From: Parachlamydiaceae bacterium
Lineage (GTDB): Bacteria > Chlamydiota > Chlamydiia > Chlamydiales > Parachlamydiaceae
Direction of reading: 5' to 3'
NCBI GenBank assembly: GCA_025451995.1
Contig: JANWJE010000131.1
Span: 1-35,630, forward strand
Length of the DNA: 35,630 bases
The notes below the pieces were generated by a model, which made no database searches, was not told the origin of the DNA, and saw nothing but the letters and a program-made list of their open reading frames with translations. Position numbers and translations under genes: made by a program. This document shows, piece by piece, positions 1 through 6,941 of the stretch (the stretch's first letter is position 1; each line of letters starts with the position of its first letter).

Positions 1-130
1 AGGCGGCCTGATTTTGCATCAGGCAAAGCCGGTGCCGAAGCAGCACAACTTGAATAAGTTGTGCGATGCAGGCAGATGCAAAAGCAGAGCCAAGCCGACG
101 CAGTAAAATTTCCAGGTTTCAACTGGAAGC
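1..130. repeat. GC-rich hairpin-rich intergenic stretch at window edge
   Basis: This stretch is clearly richer in G and C than the AT-rich DNA that follows. It contains three small inverted repeats: GCCTGA/TCAGGC at 6-24, GCACAACTT/AAGTTGTGC at 43-64 with a four-base loop, and TCCAG/CTGGA at 111-125. No convincing gene is seen; the minus-strand open frame through it needs a TTG start without a ribosome binding site. The third hairpin resembles one at 10403-10419. It could be a dispersed structured repeat or the end of a mobile or decayed element cut by the window edge. Confidence 0.4.
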
Positions 131-274
131 AGTCTAGGTGGAAAAAAAACATTTTTTATATTAAGATTGATTTTGCTAAAGATTGATCGATTTTGAACGA
201 AATTGCGTGTTTTCAATATTTTAAGTTAATACTTCTAAAAATATTGTGCTTTAAAAAAATATAGGGATGATGAA

Positions 275-478
275 ATGTTAATCCATAAAATGCTTCTTAC
301 AGATGAAAATATGCGTCCAGTTGCCGTACAGATACCTTATAGCGAGTGGTTGGAAATCGAAATGGTTATAGAAAATAATTTAAAGAAAAGAGGGCGGATT
401 GCACACTTGGCAGGATCGATACAACTACCCGAGGACCCATTAAAATATCAAAAGAGAACTAGAAACGAATGGCCTTGA
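275..478 (+). CDS. Small antitoxin partner of PIN-domain toxin
   Basis: A 67-residue protein just upstream of and overlapping a PIN-domain toxin, so it is very likely the cognate antitoxin. The N-terminal half reads as a short strand followed by PVAVQIPYSEWLEIE, a pattern I associate with small Phd-like or VapB-like antitoxins. The C-terminal part (LPEDPLKYQKRTRNEW) has the basic and aromatic character typical of the toxin-binding tail. The ATG at 275 follows AGGGATGATGAA, a usable if distant ribosome binding site. The last 10 bases overlap the toxin gene, which supports coupled translation. The exact antitoxin family is not recognised; the assignment rests mainly on context. Confidence 0.75.
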   Translation: MLIHKMLLTDENMRPVAVQIPYSEWLEIEMVIENNLKKRGRIAHLAGSIQLPEDPLKYQKRTRNEWP

Positions 479-837
479 AACAATTATTAGATACAAATGT
501 AATTTTATATTTTTTGGCTGGAAAATTAATTTCCCCTCTTCCTGACAATGATTATTGCATATCAGTGATTACTCAATTGGAATTACTTTCTTTTCCTTCG
601 CTAAACGATGAATCCGAGAATATGATTCAAGCCTTTATCGATCAAGTTGAAATAATAGGTTTGACGCCGGAAATCATTAAGGAGACTGTAATTATAAGAA
701 GAAAACATAAATTAAAATTGCCTGATTCCATTATCGTAGCTACAGCAAAAATTTTTAATGTTGTTATTCTTACTAATGACCAACAAATTTGCAATTTATC
801 CGATATAAGATGTCAAAGTCTTCAATTGATAACATAA
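469..837 (+). CDS. PIN-domain ribonuclease toxin (VapC-type)
   Basis: A 122-residue PIN-domain protein. The family are Mg2+-dependent ribonucleases that cleave tRNA, rRNA or mRNA when the antitoxin is lost. The acidic active-site residues are visible: D8 in LLDTNV, E38 in TQLELL, D86 in LPDSIIVATA, and N103-D104 near the end (LTND). Length matches typical VapC toxins. The start is inside the antitoxin gene with a 10-base overlap, a standard toxin-antitoxin arrangement, and expression is probably autoregulated by the pair. All key residues are present, so it looks intact. The RNA target cannot be told from the sequence. Confidence 0.88.
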   Translation: MALKQLLDTNVILYFLAGKLISPLPDNDYCISVITQLELLSFPSLNDESENMIQAFIDQVEIIGLTPEIIKETVIIRRKHKLKLPDSIIVATAKIFNVVILTNDQQICNLSDIRCQSLQLIT

Positions 838-914
838 ACAACTTTATACACTTTTTGTAGTGATTCTGGATAAAAAATTTCTGTGAATATCTTGAAAAAA
901 ATATAAGAGGTATA

Positions 915-3338
915 ATGTCTGTCTTAACTGAAAAATTTCAACTTAAGTCCAACGAATTGATCAATCGAGACTATGAAGATGAACTAGAATTGTTAAAATT
1001 TTATCAACGCGCCACGAATTATTTAGCTGCTGCGCAGATTTATTTGCAAAGCAATGTGTTGATGAGAGAACCTCTCAGCGCTGAAGATATTAAGCCCCGC
1101 TTATTAGGCCATTGGGGAACTTGCCCGGGAATCAATTTAATTTATGCACATCTCAATCGTCTGATTAGGCAGTATGACATCGATATGTTTCTCGTCACAG
1201 GTCCAGGTCATGGAGCGCCTGCCGTATTAGCTAATCTTTATTTAGAAGGTTCTTTGCAAACCTTTTATCCTCAATTAACCCATGATCTAGCGGGCTTGCA
1301 TACATTTATTCGCAGCTTTTCTTGGCCGGATGGGTTCCCTAGCCATCTCTTTGCCGGTTTACCCGGAACGATTCATGAAGGGGGAGAATTAGGGTATGCT
1401 TTAGCGACCGCTTTTGGCGCTGTAATGGACAATCCAAATTTAATTGTCGCTTGCATTGTAGGTGATGGGGAAGCAGAGACAGGACCTACTGCAACAGCAT
1501 GGCATAGCTCAAAATTTCTAGATCCCGTAGAATCGGGGGCTATTTTGCCAATTGTCCATATTAATGGGTACAAGATTTCCAGCCCGACCATTTATGGCAC
1601 AATGAGCGATTCTGAATTGCACGATTTATTTACAGGATATGGGTATCAGCCGTGCATCGTTTCAGGAAATGATTTAAATGCTTCATTGTTTGCTGCCTTG
1701 GATTGGGCTTATCATTCAATCCTATCCATTCAAGAACGTGCAAGAAATGGATTTTCTCTAGCCCAACCGAGATGGCCGGTGATCCTATTAAAATCGCCCA
1801 AAGGGATGGGGGGGATCAAGGAAGTCGATGACAAAATTGTTGAAGGGTCCTATCGATCCCACCAAGTGCCGGTAAAAGATGCTAAAGAAAATCCCGCACA
1901 TCTAAAACTTTTAGAGGATTGGCTATGCTCTTACCTCTCACAGGAATTATTTGATGCCGATGGACACCCAAATATAAAAATGATTGAAGCATGTCCTGAA
2001 GGGAAAAAAAGAATGGGATCAAATCCCCATACTTTTGGAGGAAAGATCTGTAAGCCCTTAATTCAAGAAAATATCAAGGAATATGAAATTTCTTTTCCAA
2101 AACAAGGACAGACAGTTTTGCGGGGAATGGAACGGGTGAGCAACATTAAAGCTTTGGTTCCTCTTTTAGAGGATACCATTAGAAATAATATGAACCAATT
2201 TAGAATTTTTTCACCTGATGAATTAGAATCGAATAAACTCGATGTTTTTAAGGTGACCCATCGCAACTTTCAATGGCCCTTGCATGAATGGGATACATTT
2301 ATCGGACCGCAAGATGGACGTGTATTAGAAATGTTAAGCGAACACACTTGCCAAGGGTGGATGCAGGGCTATGCTCTCACAGGTCGCTATGCCCTCTTTC
2401 CATCCTATGAGGCTTTTTTAGGGATCATCACAACGATGGTTGATCAGTATGCAAAATTTATAAAGATGTCCAAAGAGTTTTCATGGCGGTTGCCTGTTCC
2501 TTCTTTAAATTACATTGCTACATCCACTTTATGGAGGCAGGAGCATAATGGTTTCTCTCATCAAAACCCCGGATTTCTCAATACACTGTTAAATAAAAAA
2601 GGTGAAATGGTCCGCATCTATTTGCCGCCTGATGCCAATTGTTTAATCAGCACAATGAATCATTGTTTGAAAAGCAAGAATTATATCAATTTAATTGTTG
2701 CAAATAAGCTTGAAATGCCCCAATGGTTAACAATGGATGAGGCAATTGAGCACTGTCGTGCAGGGGCCTCAATTTGGAAATGGGCAAGTATTGATGATGG
2801 AGTAGATCCAGATGTGGTTCTTGTTGGTTTTAGCGATATTATGACTGTGGAAGTGCTTGCGGCAGCACAGCTTTTAAGAGAAGAGGTTCCAACTTTAAGA
2901 GTCAGAGTTGTGAATATCACTGATCTCTTGGTTTTAGAATCTGATTCTCTACATCCGCACGGCCTAAATCAAGACATGTTCGATGCTTTATTTACCAAAG
3001 ATTGTCCGGTAATCTTTAATTTTCATGGGTATCCTTCCGCTGTTCAACAACTTCTCTTTCATCGAGGAGACTCATCGCGTTTCACCATTAATGGATACAA
3101 AGAAGAGGGGACAACAACCACTCCTTTCGATATGCTCGTGCGCAATGGGACAAGCCGTTATCATGTCTTTAATCAAGCCATTCGTTTGGGAAGTAAAAAA
3201 AATCGAGAAGTTGCAGCTTGCGCAATGGATAAAATCTCTACGTACAACTATGTATTAAGGGATCATCACCGCTATATCGTAGAAAAGGGAGAAGATCCGG
3301 AAATGATTAAAAATTGGAAGTGGGAAAGAAACGCTTGA
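915..3338 (+). CDS. xfp: Xylulose-5-phosphate/fructose-6-phosphate phosphoketolase
   Basis: A thiamine-diphosphate enzyme of 807 residues, the normal full length of the family. It cleaves xylulose 5-phosphate (and often fructose 6-phosphate) with phosphate to acetyl phosphate plus glyceraldehyde 3-phosphate (or erythrose 4-phosphate) in the cytosol. Visible family signatures are LLGHWGTCPG (G65-G68 region, including the conserved His), GPGHGAP, EGGELGYAL, the diphosphate-binding GDGEAETGP (from G183) followed by HINGYK, and a C-terminal SRYHVFNQAIR. The ATG at 915 is preceded by AGAGG at 906-910. The gene overlaps ackA, so acetyl phosphate is passed straight to substrate-level ATP formation. 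Phosphoketolase is unusual for Chlamydiota, and horizontal acquisition is possible. Confidence 0.96.
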   Translation: MSVLTEKFQLKSNELINRDYEDELELLKFYQRATNYLAAAQIYLQSNVLMREPLSAEDIKPRLLGHWGTCPGINLIYAHLNRLIRQYDIDMFLVTGPGHGAPAVLANLYLEGSLQTFYPQLTHDLAGLHTFIRSFSWPDGFPSHLFAGLPGTIHEGGELGYALATAFGAVMDNPNLIVACIVGDGEAETGPTATAWHSSKFLDPVESGAILPIVHINGYKISSPTIYGTMSDSELHDLFTGYGYQPCIVSGNDLNASLFAALDWAYHSILSIQERARNGFSLAQPRWPVILLKSPKGMGGIKEVDDKIVEGSYRSHQVPVKDAKENPAHLKLLEDWLCSYLSQELFDADGHPNIKMIEACPEGKKRMGSNPHTFGGKICKPLIQENIKEYEISFPKQGQTVLRGMERVSNIKALVPLLEDTIRNNMNQFRIFSPDELESNKLDVFKVTHRNFQWPLHEWDTFIGPQDGRVLEMLSEHTCQGWMQGYALTGRYALFPSYEAFLGIITTMVDQYAKFIKMSKEFSWRLPVPSLNYIATSTLWRQEHNGFSHQNPGFLNTLLNKKGEMVRIYLPPDANCLISTMNHCLKSKNYINLIVANKLEMPQWLTMDEAIEHCRAGASIWKWASIDDGVDPDVVLVGFSDIMTVEVLAAAQLLREEVPTLRVRVVNITDLLVLESDSLHPHGLNQDMFDALFTKDCPVIFNFHGYPSAVQQLLFHRGDSSRFTINGYKEEGTTTTPFDMLVRNGTSRYHVFNQAIRLGSKKNREVAACAMDKISTYNYVLRDHHRYIVEKGEDPEMIKNWKWERNA

Positions 3339-4552
3339 AAATTCTTGTTGTCAATGCGGGTTCAAGCACTTATAAACTTGCCTATTTTGACCTGGTCAAT
3401 GCGCAGCCAACACAACCTTTATGGATAGGAACATTAGACTGGGGAATGCATGGAAAAATCCATCTCTCAGCAACATCCAATCAGTTTTCTATCGAAGAAG
3501 AATGCGAAGACATCGAAGAGGGATTAAATCGGCTTCTGCAAAGCTTGCTTGAAGGAAAGACAGCCAAGCTTAAAAGCTTGAGAGAAATAGAAAGAGTGGG
3601 TCATCGCATCGTGCACGGGGGGGCAAAATTTAAACAACCCGTTCTGATCGATCGAGAAGTTAAAAATCAGATTCGGATGTTAATCCCTCTTGCTCCTTTG
3701 CATAATCCAATCAATTTGGAAGGCATCGAATGGGCGGAAAAAACATTACCCCATTGTCCACAAATTGCGGTTTTTGATACCGCCTTTCATGCAAACATCC
3801 CTGAGAAAGCGAAGAGATATCCGGTTCCATGGGAATGGAAAGAAATGGGGATTCAAAGGTATGGCTTTCACGGAATCAGTCATCATTATTGCGCGGAAAG
3901 AGCCGCAGTTCTATTAAAAAAACACCCATCAAAAATGATCAATTGCCATTTAGGAAATGGGTGTTCTCTTTGCGCCATTGAAAATGGAAAAAGCATCGAT
4001 ACTACCATGGGAATGACCCCCATGGAAGGCCTGATGATGGGGACGCGAAGCGGCTCGATCGATCCCGGCATTATTTTTTATCTAAACAGAGAAAAGCATA
4101 TTGAGCCTTCAGATATCGAGCATGCCTTAAATAACTCCTCAGGTCTATTAGGGATTGGGGAGAGCGGCGATATGCGCGAGTTGTTAAAAAAGGGAGATGA
4201 GCGATCGCTATTAGCCATCGAAATGTTTGCCTATCGATTGAAAAAAGAAATCTGTGCAATGGCTGCAGTTTTAGAAGGGGTTGAGGTATTATCTTTTACA
4301 GGCGGGATTGGTGAAAATGATGCGAGCATGAGGGAAAAAACATGTTCGGCCCTCTCTTTTCTAAATATAAAAATCGATAAAGAAAAAAATAACAAATGCA
4401 AAGAAGACCAAATCATCTCCGGTAAAGATTCTCAAGTGAAGGTTTTGGTCATCCACACACAAGAGGAATGGATGATCGCAAAAGCTTGTTTGTGTATAAG
4501 GGATAGGGCGCTTCAATCTGGCAGGTCGAATAGCAAACACCTTTGGTTTTGA
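3335..4552 (+). CDS. ackA: Acetate kinase
   Basis: Converts acetyl phosphate plus ADP to acetate plus ATP. The sequence shows ASKHA acetate-kinase motifs: NAGSST at the N-terminus, HRIVHGG, FDTAFH, RYGFHGISHHY, the LGNGCSL/DTTMGMTPMEG block, MGTRSGSIDPG and FTGGIGEN. The TTG at 3335 is the preferred start because it gives the family-typical MKILVVNAGSS, overlaps the xfp stop as TTGA and follows GGGAAAG at 3322-3328. An in-frame TTG at 3314 and a GTG at 3320 would add up to seven residues. The catalytic domain is complete. The last roughly 20 residues (after WMIAKACLCI) do not look like the family and coincide with a remnant of another gene in a second frame. Cytosolic, co-transcribed with xfp. 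Confidence 0.95.
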   Translation: MKILVVNAGSSTYKLAYFDLVNAQPTQPLWIGTLDWGMHGKIHLSATSNQFSIEEECEDIEEGLNRLLQSLLEGKTAKLKSLREIERVGHRIVHGGAKFKQPVLIDREVKNQIRMLIPLAPLHNPINLEGIEWAEKTLPHCPQIAVFDTAFHANIPEKAKRYPVPWEWKEMGIQRYGFHGISHHYCAERAAVLLKKHPSKMINCHLGNGCSLCAIENGKSIDTTMGMTPMEGLMMGTRSGSIDPGIIFYLNREKHIEPSDIEHALNNSSGLLGIGESGDMRELLKKGDERSLLAIEMFAYRLKKEICAMAAVLEGVEVLSFTGGIGENDASMREKTCSALSFLNIKIDKEKNNKCKEDQIISGKDSQVKVLVIHTQEEWMIAKACLCIRDRALQSGRSNSKHLWF

Positions 4553-4628
4553 TGCAGCATCTTACAGCCTCGCTACCAGCGCCTTGGCAGGGATCACCCT
4601 ATTCAGCTACCTTAAGCCCGAGAATTAA
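4500..4628 (+). pseudogene. C-terminal remnant of a membrane-protein gene overlapping the ackA 3' end
   Basis: In a frame different from ackA, bases 4500-4628 encode an uninterrupted peptide that includes GRIANTFGFDAASYSLATS followed by a hydrophobic ALAGITLFSYL stretch and the hydrophilic end KPEN-stop. It has no start codon or ribosome binding site and is preceded by a stop at 4497-4499. It reads like the last cytoplasmic loop, final transmembrane helix and short tail of a permease, possibly of the major facilitator type. The ackA frame runs through the first part, so ackA probably acquired its present stop from this remnant after a deletion. Identification as a remnant is an inference; a chance open frame is possible. 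Confidence 0.42.
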
Positions 4629-4634
4629 GAGTGT

Positions 4635-4958
4635 TTAGTAAGTCTTTAAACCGGGAAAAATTCCCGACAAACTCCGCATACAATTTCTAAATAGATTGAC
4701 GGATCTATAGGTGAAATTCTTCTCATACGTTGGATGGTCATTTAATAGAGAAAACGCAAACGGATTTTGTTTTTTCATACAATCTTGAGTCATGGGATTG
4801 GAGAAAAACTTGTCAAGATTAGTTCCCAAGGAACCAATCTCCTTTTTTGCATTTTCCTTTTCAATTTTTTTATCCTGCCACTTAAGATAATAGTTTTTAA
4901 AGTCTTCTCTTGATGCAACAAAATTATAATATAAAGAATTTTTTACACCATCCAACAT
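4635..4958 (-). CDS. Hypothetical protein, 107 residues
   Basis: Not recognised. It encodes a hydrophilic, lysine- and asparagine-rich, mainly helical protein with a charged central segment (WQDKKIEKENAKKEIG). No signal peptide or membrane segment is seen. The ATG at 4958 is preceded by a near-perfect AGGAGG ribosome binding site six bases upstream, which argues that it is translated. It is transcribed away from mazE and toward the 3' end of ackA. It may be a small species-specific gene or the 5' part of a longer, truncated gene. Confidence 0.55.
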   Translation of the reverse strand: MLDGVKNSLYYNFVASREDFKNYYLKWQDKKIEKENAKKEIGSLGTNLDKFFSNPMTQDCMKKQNPFAFSLLNDHPTYEKNFTYRSVNLFRNCMRSLSGIFPGLKTY

Positions 4959-5171
4959 ATATCCTCCTCAACAAGGTTTTCTCACTCACAATTATCACAT
5001 TAATATATTGGTGTTGAATAAATGTATTATAAAATTTTGATAATTATTTTTTTAGTAATTTGTTGGAATAAATTAGAAACACCTTTTTTTTCTAAAATGG
5101 ATCTTTTTGGTGTCTTTATTGCCAAATTTTTCCAAAAAATTTTCCAGCCTTCCACGGGGAAAACTATCTAT

Positions 5172-5200
5172 TTGCTAAATAATTCAATTGTAGTTACAAT
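5172..5200 (+). promoter_or_regulatory. mazEF promoter with overlapping palindromic operator candidate
   Basis: TTGCTA (5172-5177) and TACAAT (5195-5200) are separated by exactly 17 bases, a good match to the sigma-70-type (chlamydial sigma-66) promoter, and would start RNA about 18 bases before the mazE ATG. A 14-base palindrome with arms ATTGTA and TACAAT (5187-5200) overlaps the -10 element, and TTACAAT is repeated ten bases on at 5205-5211. This is where a MazE autoregulatory operator would be expected. Assigned by pattern only. Confidence 0.45.
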
Positions 5201-5224
5201 GTGATTACAATATAGGTAAAAAGT

Positions 5225-5470
5225 ATGGCGCATCTTATCCATGTCGGTAATTCTTTAGGGATACGAATCCCAAAGGCAATTCTATCCCAATTAGGGTTTA
5301 GGGGAAATACAGAACTTCAATTGAAAATCATTGAAGAGGGCTTGTTGATTTCATCTATCAAAAAATCCAGAAGCGACTGGTCTGAAGCTTTTGAAAAGGT
5401 AAAAAAAGAGCCATTGCTTATGGGGGATCATATAGAGAATGTCTTTGACCAAGAGGAATGGGAATGGTAA
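5225..5470 (+). CDS. mazE: MazE-type antitoxin (AbrB/SpoVT fold)
   Basis: An 81-residue swapped-hairpin DNA-binding antitoxin. The N-terminal half (VGNSLGIRIPKAILSQLGF, about residues 7-25) is the classic AbrB/MazE DNA-binding beta element. The C-terminal part (SDWSEAFEKV onward, ending DQEEWEW) is the acidic, aromatic tail that occupies the toxin active site in the family. It probably represses its own promoter and neutralises the toxin encoded next. The ATG at 5225 has AGG at 5214-5216. Its 3' end overlaps mazF by seven bases, giving coupled synthesis. It appears intact. Confidence 0.87.
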   Translation: MAHLIHVGNSLGIRIPKAILSQLGFRGNTELQLKIIEEGLLISSIKKSRSDWSEAFEKVKKEPLLMGDHIENVFDQEEWEW

Positions 5471-5781
5471 AACGATTTGAAGTTTACCTCGTCTCACTCG
5501 ATCCAACTCTAGGAAGTGAAATAAAAAAAACTCGTCCGTGCGTCGTCATTTCTCCGGACGAAATGTCGGCTTTAAATACCGTAATTATTGCTCCCATGAC
5601 GACAAAGGTGAAGCATTATCCGACGAGAATTCCTTTATCATTTGCAAAAAAGAAAGGGTTTATTGTACTCGATCAAATTCGAACAGTTGATAAAATACGT
5701 CTTATTGAATGTCTTGGAAATATCGATAAACAAACAGCCGAGAAAACACTTTGTATTTTACGGGAAATGTTTGAATGGTAA
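5464..5781 (+). CDS. mazF: MazF-type endoribonuclease toxin
   Basis: A 105-residue PemK/MazF toxin that cuts single-stranded RNA at short motifs and blocks translation. The sequence starts MVKRFEVYLVSLDPTLGSE, followed by KKTRPCVVISPDEM (conserved Arg) and VIIAPMTTK (conserved Thr), the residues tied to catalysis in MazF. The ATG at 5464 is chosen because AGAGG at 5452-5456 lies seven bases upstream; the ATG at 5458 is too close. The start overlaps the mazE stop as ATGGTAA. All core elements are present and the length is normal. It is followed directly by a long hairpin. Confidence 0.9.
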   Translation: MVKRFEVYLVSLDPTLGSEIKKTRPCVVISPDEMSALNTVIIAPMTTKVKHYPTRIPLSFAKKKGFIVLDQIRTVDKIRLIECLGNIDKQTAEKTLCILREMFEW

Positions 5782-5788
5782 GAAAGGT

Positions 5789-5842
5789 ATTCAACATTAG
5801 AGTAGAGCTGGATTAATATCCACCTCTACTCTAATGTTGAAT
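5789..5842. terminator. Long hairpin between convergent genes
   Basis: A 19-base perfect inverted repeat (5789-5807 and 5824-5842) whose loop itself pairs as TGGAT-TAAT-ATCCA after one C/C mismatch, giving a roughly 25-bp hairpin with a four-base loop. It lies between mazF (plus strand) and the convergent gene ending at 5856. No T-run follows on either strand, so it may act as a factor-independent barrier, an RNA-stabilising hairpin or a small mobile palindrome, and not a textbook terminator. Confidence 0.55.
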
Positions 5843-5855
5843 TAGAGCTGAAATT

Positions 5856-6263
5856 TTAGGTTTTAATCCAATTTTGATCGCCGCCAATTGATTTGAACAT
5901 CTTTTTTCGTTCTTTAATCTTTTTTTTATCACTTTGATCTGTCGATTTTCTTTTTTTTTTTGCTTTTGTCAAGGCGCGATCAATGACCCTTGCCTCGAGT
6001 TCTATATCTCTTGCTTGTAGAATCGCTTGTTTAGTTGATTGGCGAACATCCGGTGAATTGAGAAGTTCATCTTGTAACTCTCTAATATTGATGCCATGCT
6101 TTTTATAAACAGCTAAAACATTCTCCTTATATTCTTTTGCAATGAGTTTTAATTTTTCAATATCCTCATAAACCTCAACAGGGATAGGCCCTTCATGATT
6201 GGCGATTATTTCCATCGTTTGCTGAATCGCATTCATGACCTCTTGCAATTTATCATCAGCCAT
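5856..6263 (-). CDS. Conserved-type basic helical protein, 135 residues
   Basis: No function is recognised. Residues 1-90 are predicted helical and acidic (MADDKLQEVMNAIQQTMEI at the start). The C-terminal third is strongly basic (AKKKRKSTDQSDKKKIKERK), which could bind nucleic acid or serve as a disordered tail. No signal peptide or membrane segment. The ATG at 6263 is preceded by AGGATGG, a good ribosome binding site. It is followed convergently by the hairpin after mazF. The layout suggests a chlamydial cytosolic protein of unknown role. Confidence 0.68.
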   Translation of the reverse strand: MADDKLQEVMNAIQQTMEIIANHEGPIPVEVYEDIEKLKLIAKEYKENVLAVYKKHGINIRELQDELLNSPDVRQSTKQAILQARDIELEARVIDRALTKAKKKRKSTDQSDKKKIKERKKMFKSIGGDQNWIKT

Positions 6264-6316
6264 AAGACCATCCTATAGTAGTCATTTTATTTTATTATAA
6301 CAAAAATTTGATTATA

Positions 6317-6483
6317 ATCCTAAAAACGGCAGTTGAAGACGCTAAATCAACGCAATCTTTTGATCCATAATCACTTTTAATGGGGGCTGCCTTCACCTTT
6401 TGGGAATGTTCAGCCCCCATCAAAAGCGATTCTGAATCAAAATCTTGCATCGCTTTAGCATCTTGAACTGCCGTTTTTAGGAT
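6317..6483. repeat. 167-bp imperfect palindrome (MITE-like), left of the hpf block
   Basis: ATCCTAAAAACGGCAGTT at 6317-6334 is matched by the reverse complement AACTGCCGTTTTTAGGAT at 6466-6483, and imperfect pairing continues inward to a centre flanked by TGGGGGCTG and CAGCCCCCA. Almost the whole element can fold back on itself. It lies between two minus-strand genes and contains the stop codon of the nuclease-like gene. Its length is close to that of the palindrome at 7621-7784, although the sequences differ. It could be a non-autonomous transposable element, a structured RNA or a terminator. The 78-residue frame across it is a by-product. Confidence 0.6.
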
Positions 6484-6941
6484 AATTTTACAAAACTTGT
6501 GTTTAATAGGCTTTGATAATCTAAAAAACATTCTTGAAAAACATAATCTTTTTGTTCAGTGCTGTAAAAACCAAAGAGGCTTTGAGTGTGATTGACTACG
6601 GCAATGAATGGGGCTTTAAGATAATAATTATATCCAACCACTTGTCGGATCACTTGTTGTGTGATTGGAACAGCTTTACACTCAATCAATAAGAGAGGGT
6701 ATAAGGGATGTGCGGGGTGAATGCCTTTTGCTAAAACTAAAACGTCGGCTCTTCGTTTGGGTAAGTTCAGCTGATCAACTAAATGAGGGAGTTGCTTTAA
6801 ACTTATTTCTAAAGTGATTGCTGATGGGGGATAGCCGAACGTGTGAATCATGTGATGAACGAGTGACTGCCTTACCTTTTCTTCGGGTAAGGCAGCGACT
6901 GTCACTTTACGCAAGGGGCAGAAAAGAGTCTCTCCTAGCAT
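6477..6941 (-). CDS. PD-(D/E)XK nuclease-like protein (type I restriction HsdR N-terminal-like)
   Basis: A 154-residue stand-alone domain resembling the N-terminal nuclease domain of type I restriction subunits (HSDR_N_2). The PEEKVRQ motif (residues 19-25) is followed by the PD-(D/E)XK core: D66 in KRRADVLVL and E87-C88-K89 in LLLIECK. R99-Q100 in VIRQVVGYN could be the additional conserved polar residue. No helicase or methylase gene is nearby, so it is unlikely to be part of a restriction system; a repair or RNA/DNA processing role is an inference. The ATG is inside the hpf 3' end (ATGCTAG overlap), so the two are co-transcribed. The C-terminus ends within the 6317-6483 palindrome. Confidence 0.8.
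   Translation of the reverse strand: MLGETLFCPLRKVTVAALPEEKVRQSLVHHMIHTFGYPPSAITLEISLKQLPHLVDQLNLPKRRADVLVLAKGIHPAHPLYPLLLIECKAVPITQQVIRQVVGYNYYLKAPFIAVVNHTQSLFGFYSTEQKDYVFQECFLDYQSLLNTSFVKLS

Noticed and set aside
19-216. Minus-strand 65-residue open frame
   Set aside because: Needs a TTG start, has no ribosome binding site and crosses the hairpin-rich stretch; composition is not protein-like.
5022-5204. 60-residue plus-strand frame with a hydrophobic N-terminus
   Set aside because: No Shine-Dalgarno site, AT-rich composition explains the hydrophobic codons, and it overlaps the mazE promoter region.
6295-6531. 78-residue minus-strand frame
   Set aside because: It is the readable side of the 6317-6483 palindrome and overlaps the end of the nuclease-like gene; no ribosome binding site.
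6477-6941. Type I restriction-modification locus
   Set aside because: Only the N-terminal nuclease-like domain is present; no HsdM, HsdS or helicase part is nearby.
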